Positions 59,092-64,000 of a DNA stretch of 64,000 nt are shown piece by piece (positions within the stretch are counted from its first letter, which is position 1; each line of letters begins with the position of its first letter). This DNA comes from Aliidiomarina minuta (lineage in GTDB: Bacteria; Pseudomonadota; Gammaproteobacteria; Enterobacterales; Alteromonadaceae), in assembly GCF_003987145.1 (NCBI RefSeq), contig NZ_PIPL01000001.1, forward strand, positions 1,364,001 through 1,428,000. Direction: 5' to 3'. Below the pieces are notes generated by a model, which ran no database searches, was not told where the DNA came from, and worked only from the letters and a program-made list of their open reading frames with translations. The position numbers and the translations under genes are program-made.

Positions 59092-59673
59092 ATGCCAAAT
59101 AATGATAGCCCCGAATTTCGTCAGCTCATGAGCGATGTTCAACCATTAAAAGGTGAAGCTGTCGCCGAAGTGCGTCAGCCTCATGCGTCGACACTGGCAC
59201 AAGAGGAACGCCGACGTGCAGCTGTTGAATCAGCAAAACTTTCTGTTGCTGAACAACTACCGGAACAGGTAACAGACTGGGTCGAGCCGCTGGAAACCAT
59301 TAGCTGGCGACGCGACGGTGTGCAGGATGGTGTATTCCGGCGTTTAAAGCGCGGTCAATATGAAATACAGGCCAGCCTTAACCTGCATCAGCATCGGGTA
59401 AGTCAGGCCAGACTGGCGGTAGCCGACTTTATTCAGCAGTGCTACCAGAAAGGGGTACGCAATGCGCTGATTATTCATGGCATGGGTCGGCAAAGCAAAC
59501 CTCAGCCAGCGTTATTAAAAAGTCTTTGTCGGCAATGGCTGCCCCTGTTGAACCAGGTACTGGCATTCCACAGCGCACGACCGGAACATGGTGGTGCCGG
59601 TGCAAGCTATGTCATAATCCGGAAAAATACCGCTGCTAAAATAGCTACCAAAGAATTAAACCGACGTCGTTAA
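59092..59673 (+). CDS. smrA: Smr-domain protein SmrA
   Basis: A 193-residue protein with a C-terminal Smr (MutS2-related) nuclease domain: LNLHQHRVSQARLAVADFI (in place of LDLHG) and NALIIHGMGRQSK. Smr domains cut branched DNA or collided-ribosome mRNA. The N-terminal 90 residues are a basic helical extension typical of SmrA. Ribosome-binding site GGAGG. It lies 15 bases before the alkaline phosphatase gene and could be co-transcribed with it. Confidence 0.87.
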   Translation: MPNNDSPEFRQLMSDVQPLKGEAVAEVRQPHASTLAQEERRRAAVESAKLSVAEQLPEQVTDWVEPLETISWRRDGVQDGVFRRLKRGQYEIQASLNLHQHRVSQARLAVADFIQQCYQKGVRNALIIHGMGRQSKPQPALLKSLCRQWLPLLNQVLAFHSARPEHGGAGASYVIIRKNTAAKIATKELNRRR

Positions 59674-59688
59674 ATAGGAACTACAATT

Positions 59689-61035
59689 ATGTTCAGAAGT
59701 ATATTCATAAGCCTGACACTGATTACCAGTATGGCTTTCAGTGTGTCGGCAAAAGCTGAAGAAGCGCCTCGTAATCTGATTATGGTCATCGGCGACGGTA
59801 TGGGGTTCCCTTATTTATCCGCTTACCGTTATTTTAAAGATGGCCGCGGTATGACCGACCAGGCCGATATGGAGCATACTATTTTTGATCGCTACCTGGT
59901 CGGCGCAGCCAGCACTTATCCGGCCGATGGTACCCTGGTAACAGATTCAGCTGCCAGCGGCACTGCTCTGGCGACAGGTTATAAAACATACAATGGCGCC
60001 ATTGGAGTGGATGCTGATGAACAGCCGCTAAAAAACATGATGGAATATGCCAACGAGCGTGGCTTTCTGACCGGTACCATAGCGACCACCCGGGTCACTC
60101 ATGCAACCCCAGCCAGCTTTTTTGCTCATGTACCGCAACGCCGCATGGAAGCAGAAATAGCCGACCAATACGCGACCCGTAATGAAGACGGCAGCTGGAA
60201 GTTCGATTTGATGCTAGGTAGCGGGCGCCAATTTTTCGTTCGCGAAGGCGATGAAGAAAATGAAGCAGTGGACCACCTGGAGTACTTCCGTAACCACGGA
60301 ATGCGAGTGGTTAGCAGCTATGAAGACTTGCAGACCCAGCAGCGCCTGCCATTGATTGGGCTCTTTCATGATCGCGACTTTCCTTATGTTATTGATGACG
60401 AAAAACGTCTGAAAATGATGGTTGAAGAAAGCCTGCGCCTGTTAGAAAACGCTGATCAACCCTACGTCATCATGATTGAAGCGGCCATGATCGACTGGTG
60501 TGGTCATGGCAATGATATTGGTTGTGCTATGCACGAAATGGCAGAACTTGACCAACTCCTTGAATTCCTGATCCCTTATGTTGAAGAACAGGGCGATACC
60601 GCACTCGTGGTTACGGCTGACCACTCTACGGGTGGCCTGACTTTAGGAGCTGACGGCGAATACCAGTTCCGTGCCAGCGAAATCAATAAAATTGGCCGTA
60701 GTCTTCGCCTGATGGCGACTGAACTGAAAGACATGCCAGGCATTGACTGGGACGACTACATTGAGGCACACCTGCCTTTCCCGCTAAGTACAGAGCAGCA
60801 GTCGGAGCTTAAACGGGTAGCCAGTTACGAAGGTGATAATCACCGGGAAGCTATTAATGATGTGCTACGCGATATTGTTGGTTATCACACCCGCGCGGGC
60901 TGGACTACCAGCGGCCATACCGGTGAAGATGTACCGGTAATAGCAGCCGGCCCCTGGGCTGAACACTTCCGAGGCACCCAGGATCAAACGGATATCGCCA
61001 GGCAATTTATTGAGTGGATTAAAGTTCAGGATTAA
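59689..61035 (+). CDS. Alkaline phosphatase (PhoA family)
   Basis: 448 residues. It has a signal peptide (SLTLITSMAFSVSAKAEE), a metal-site aspartate in MVIGDGMGFPYLSAYR, the nucleophilic Ser87 in VTDSAASGTALATGYKTYN, and metal ligands in TADHSTGG and HTGEDVPV. It hydrolyses phosphomonoesters in the periplasm. The gene starts only 15 bases after smrA and I see no Pho box in the gap, so it may share the smrA promoter, an odd arrangement for a phosphate-starvation enzyme. Confidence 0.93.
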   Translation: MFRSIFISLTLITSMAFSVSAKAEEAPRNLIMVIGDGMGFPYLSAYRYFKDGRGMTDQADMEHTIFDRYLVGAASTYPADGTLVTDSAASGTALATGYKTYNGAIGVDADEQPLKNMMEYANERGFLTGTIATTRVTHATPASFFAHVPQRRMEAEIADQYATRNEDGSWKFDLMLGSGRQFFVREGDEENEAVDHLEYFRNHGMRVVSSYEDLQTQQRLPLIGLFHDRDFPYVIDDEKRLKMMVEESLRLLENADQPYVIMIEAAMIDWCGHGNDIGCAMHEMAELDQLLEFLIPYVEEQGDTALVVTADHSTGGLTLGADGEYQFRASEINKIGRSLRLMATELKDMPGIDWDDYIEAHLPFPLSTEQQSELKRVASYEGDNHREAINDVLRDIVGYHTRAGWTTSGHTGEDVPVIAAGPWAEHFRGTQDQTDIARQFIEWIKVQD

Positions 61036-61124
61036 AAAATAACGCCCTCGTACTGCGAGGGTGTCCAAAGGAAGGGGATTGAATTGCAGGCATTGAGAGC
61101 CGCTACCGGGCGACAAGACCCGTA

Positions 61125-61810
61125 GGGCATTGAGGTTTTCCAGCGTTTCCACGGCAGGCCAAGCCTGCCCTACCAGAATCAGCCCCGTAGGGCAGGCTCC
61201 GCCTGCCGTGGGAGTTATCCGGTTGCACTATGTACCGTCCGCACGCGCAACTTTATGCACGCTCTCATGTACGTGACCATCCAAACAACCATTCATGCCG
61301 CCATCCATGCAACAAGGAACCTGATACCAGGCGAGAACCGAAGGGCATCGAGGTTTGCCAGCGTTTCCACGGCAGGCCGAGCCTGCCCTACCAGAATCAG
61401 CCCCGTAGGGCAGGCTTCGCCTGCCGTGGGAGCTATCCGGTTGCACTATGTACCGTCCGCACGCGCAACTTTATGCACGCTCTCATGTACGTGACCATCC
61501 AAACAACCATTCATGCCGCCATACATGCAACAAGGGACCCGATACCAGGCGAGAACCGAAGGGCATTGAGGTTTGCCAGCGTTTCCACGGCAGGCCGAGC
61601 CTGCCCTACCAGAATCAGCCCCGTAGGGCAGGCTTCGCCTGCCGTGGGAGCTATCCGGTTGCACTATGTAAAATCCGCGCTGGCAACTTTATACGCGTTG
61701 CCATTCATGCCGCCATACATGCAACAAGGGACCCGATACCAGGCGAGAACCGAAGGGCATTGAGGTTTGCCAGCGTTTCCACGGCAGGCCAAGCCTGCCC
61801 TACCAGAATC
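61125..61810. repeat. Tandem array of about 3.3 copies of a 218-base unit containing inverted palindromes
   Basis: Units begin GGGCATTGAGG-like at 61125, 61343, 61561 and 61755 (periods 218, 218, 194; the third has lost about 24 bases). Each unit has CACGGCAGGC...GCCTGCCCTAC followed by GTAGGGCAGGCTTCGCCTGCC, i.e. two head-to-head palindromes, as in BIME/REP clusters. It fills the 838-base gap between alkaline phosphatase and purL. Open frames on both strands are by-products: 218 is not a multiple of three and they have no ribosome-binding site or known domain. Confidence 0.93.
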
Positions 61811-61873
61811 GAGCGAACGCCGCGTAGGTCGGCACGAGCCGAACACCGGAAGCCTCGCCCGGCCCCAGCCAGA

Positions 61874-64000
61874 TCAACCGATAGCTACCCGGGCATTGCG
61901 GAACAGGCGCATCCAAGGGCTATCTTCGCCCCACTCTGCCGGATGCCATGAGTTGGCCACCGTACGGAAGACCCGCTCCGGATGCGGCATCATCAGGGTT
62001 ACCCGTCCATCAGCACTGGTTACACCTGTCATGCCCGCTTCGGAACCATTCGGGTTGGCCGGATACTGCTCAGTGACCTTGCCATAGTTATCCACGTAAC
62101 GCAGCGCTACCTGACCTGAAGCATCCAGCTTACTGGCACCATCGGCAGCGGCAAATTCAACCCGGCCTTCGCCATGCGAAACAGCGATTGGCATACGTGA
62201 ACCCTGCATGCCTTCGAACAGCAAGGAAGGAGACTTCTGTATTTCAACCATGCTGAAACGCGCTTCAAAACGTTCGGAACGATTGCTGACAAAACGTGGC
62301 CAGCCTTCGCTGCCTGGTATCAGGTCATGCAGGTTGGACAGCATCTGACAGCCGTTACAGACACCTAAGGATAAAGTGTCCTGTCGCGCAAAAAAGCGAC
62401 TGAATTCGTCACGGGCGCGTGGGTTAAACAGAATGGATTTGGCCCAGCCTTCGCCGGCGCCAAGGACGTCCCCATAGGAGAAACCACCGCAGGCAGCAAG
62501 GGCCTGAAACTGATCCAGACTGACTCGACCAGACAGAATGTCGCTCATATGCACGTCAATGGCAGCAAAACCAGCACGGTCAAAAGCCGCAGCCATTTCA
62601 TAATGGGAATTAACGCCCTGCTCTCGCAAGATAGCAACCTGAGGCGCGGTGCCTTTGCTGATATAAGGTGCAGCTACATCTTTATTAATATCAAAACTAA
62701 GCTCACTGTGCAGTCCAGGGTCCTGCTTGTCCTGCTTAGCTTTAAATTCTTCATCCGCGCATTCCGGATTATCGCGTAAACGCTGCATCTGGTCAGTGGT
62801 TTCTGCCCACACCGCACGCAGTCGGCTACGACTTTCATGCAGTACCTGCTGAGCGCCCTGGCTAATAACAAGATCATCACCAGCCTGAGCACGCCCAAGG
62901 TAAACCAGCATGTCGCTGATGCCCTGGTCAGCAAAAAGCTGCTGCAGGTTTTCAGCAGCGGCGGCAGGAACCTGCAGCACGGCACCCAGTTCTTCACTGA
63001 ACAGCGCAGCTATAACGTCCTGATCTTCCGGCAATTGCACAGTCCAGCCACAATGTCCGGCAAAGGCCATTTCGGTCAGCGTAGTAAAAAGACCGCCATC
63101 GGAGCGATCGTGGTAAGCCTGTAGCTGCTGCTGTGCGACTAATTGCTGCACAATAGTAAAGAAAGCTTTTAAATCAGAGGCTTTGTCTAAGTCAGCGCTT
63201 TCTTTACCTAATTTGCGACAGACCTGTGCCAGCGCCGAGCCACCCAGGCGATTTTGACCACGGCCAAAGTCGACCAGCCACAGCTGACTGTCGCTGTCAG
63301 GCTGCAATTGAGGCGTAATGCTCTGGCGCACGTCAGTAACCCGGGCAAACGCAGAGATTACCAGTGACATAGGTGAGGTTACGGCTTTATCTTCGCCGTT
63401 TTCCTGCCAACGGGTTTTCATCGACATCGAGTCTTTGCCCACCGGAATGGTTAATTCCAGTTCCGGGCACAGCTCTTCGCCAACAGCTTTCACTGCTTCA
63501 TAAAGCCCTGCGTCCTCACCCGGATGTCCGGCTGCTGCCATCCAGTTAGCGGATAACTTAATGCGTTTAAAGTCGCCAATCGGGTTGGCAGCGATATTCG
63601 TAATAGCTTCGGCCACAGCTAAACGTGCAGAAGCTGCATAGTTGAGTAAGGCAACCGGGGTACGTTCACCCATAGCCATAGCTTCACCGGCATAACTGTC
63701 ATAGGAAGCTGCGGTGACACCGCAGTTTGCTACCGGGATCTGCCAGGGACCCACCATTTGATCGCGGGCCACCAGACCGGTAACGCTGCGATCGCCAATG
63801 GTAATCAAAAAGGTTTTCTCGGCGACTGCTGGCAAACGCAATACCCGTTCAATAGCGTCTTCAAGCCTAATGTGATGGCTACTGAAGTCATCGCCGTTAG
63901 CCTGCAGGCTTTGCACATCACGATGCATTTTAGGCGCTTTGCCTAACAGCACATCCAGTGGCATATCGACCGGGTTATTATCAAATACTTCATCGTATAG
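61874..64000 (-). CDS. purL: Phosphoribosylformylglycinamidine synthase PurL, 5' part cut by window edge
   Basis: PurL makes FGAM in purine synthesis. The visible part (about 708 residues; the whole protein has about 1290-1300) has two ATP-grasp-like synthetase motifs (GDRSVTGLVARDQMVGPWQ, LGGSALAQVCRKLG). It also has the C-terminal glutamine amidotransferase domain with its nucleophile in LGVCNGCQML and its H/E in PHPERVFRT. The frame runs open to base 64000, so the start lies outside. Identity is secure. Confidence 0.97.
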   Translation of the reverse strand, partial: LYDEVFDNNPVDMPLDVLLGKAPKMHRDVQSLQANGDDFSSHHIRLEDAIERVLRLPAVAEKTFLITIGDRSVTGLVARDQMVGPWQIPVANCGVTAASYDSYAGEAMAMGERTPVALLNYAASARLAVAEAITNIAANPIGDFKRIKLSANWMAAAGHPGEDAGLYEAVKAVGEELCPELELTIPVGKDSMSMKTRWQENGEDKAVTSPMSLVISAFARVTDVRQSITPQLQPDSDSQLWLVDFGRGQNRLGGSALAQVCRKLGKESADLDKASDLKAFFTIVQQLVAQQQLQAYHDRSDGGLFTTLTEMAFAGHCGWTVQLPEDQDVIAALFSEELGAVLQVPAAAAENLQQLFADQGISDMLVYLGRAQAGDDLVISQGAQQVLHESRSRLRAVWAETTDQMQRLRDNPECADEEFKAKQDKQDPGLHSELSFDINKDVAAPYISKGTAPQVAILREQGVNSHYEMAAAFDRAGFAAIDVHMSDILSGRVSLDQFQALAACGGFSYGDVLGAGEGWAKSILFNPRARDEFSRFFARQDTLSLGVCNGCQMLSNLHDLIPGSEGWPRFVSNRSERFEARFSMVEIQKSPSLLFEGMQGSRMPIAVSHGEGRVEFAAADGASKLDASGQVALRYVDNYGKVTEQYPANPNGSEAGMTGVTSADGRVTLMMPHPERVFRTVANSWHPAEWGEDSPWMRLFRNARVAIG

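Noticed and set aside
61125..61810. CRISPR array
   Set aside because: The repeated unit is the whole 218 bases, with no short repeat/unique spacer alternation and no cas genes nearby.
61230..61951. Overlapping open frames of 60-177 residues on both strands in the repeat array
   Set aside because: They come from copies of the same 218-base unit, appear on both strands, have no credible ribosome-binding site and one runs into purL in antisense. Treated as non-coding repeat.

Overview
The window is a chromosomal segment of a motile marine-type gammaproteobacterium. Polar-flagellum gene order (flhA-flhF-flhG-fliA-cheYZAB; flgBCDEFGHIJKL next to cheV-cheR; several tandem flagellins; flgP and flgT) and the rpsT/murJ-ribF-ileS-lspA-fkpB-ispH block point to Alteromonadales/Vibrionales relatives. 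Idiomarinaceae is my best guess, but it is not proven by the sequence alone. Coding density is high. I saw no rRNA, tRNA, transposase gene, CRISPR array or prophage.

Layout. (1) 1-9152, minus strand: flhA, flhF, flhG, fliA, cheY, cheZ, cheA and a cheB cut by the left edge. This is the late export/number-control/chemotaxis operon. (2) 9269-10889: four minor prepilin-like genes. (3) 10974-18998: housekeeping block ispH, fkpB, lspA, ileS, ribF, murJ, with rpsT divergent. (4) 19072-21677: two poorly understood genes, a UPF0149/YecA-like protein and a shortened ANL (acyl-CoA synthetase-like) protein lacking key motifs. (5) 21812-30065: fliT-like, fliS, fliD, flaG and five flagellin genes, each flagellin behind its own sigma-28-type promoter. 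(6) 30139-43189: flgL to flgB, cheR, cheV. (7) 43380-46730: flgA, flgM, flgN (plus), flgP (minus), flgT (plus). (8) 46821-58980: an acetate-response module: DnaQ-like exonuclease, cNMP/CBS/DUF294 protein, ActP-like Na+ symporter with its DUF4212 subunit, CrbS-like symporter-kinase, CrbR-like response regulator, acetyl-CoA synthetase and a DcaP-like porin. (9) 59092-64000: smrA, alkaline phosphatase, a tandem palindromic repeat array, and purL cut by the right edge.

How it works together. Sigma-54-type elements (GG-N10-GC) precede flgB, flgF, flgA and flgT, and sigma-28-type elements (TAAA-like, 11-12 nt, GCCGATAA-like) precede flaG, the flagellins, flgM and probably flgP. This matches a tiered flagellar cascade in which FliA (encoded here) and its anti-sigma factor FlgM (encoded here) control late genes. 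The sigma-54 regulators (flrABC), the fliE-R export/basal-body genes and flhB are absent from the place where related clusters carry them.

Most interesting non-coding signals: a 16-bp motif with GAC-N4-GTC symmetry shared by the acs/porin and symporter/kinase intergenic regions (candidate CrbR operator); a candidate sigma-54-driven small RNA at about 25732-25858 whose hairpin loop carries the 16S anti-Shine-Dalgarno octamer; overlapping sigma-28/sigma-54 promoters between flgP and flgT; a dispersed repeat (core GGGGTCAGAGCTAAAATT) at three loci, two of them between genes that usually sit together in one operon; and a 218-bp tandem array of inverted GTAGGGCAGGC palindromes beside purL.
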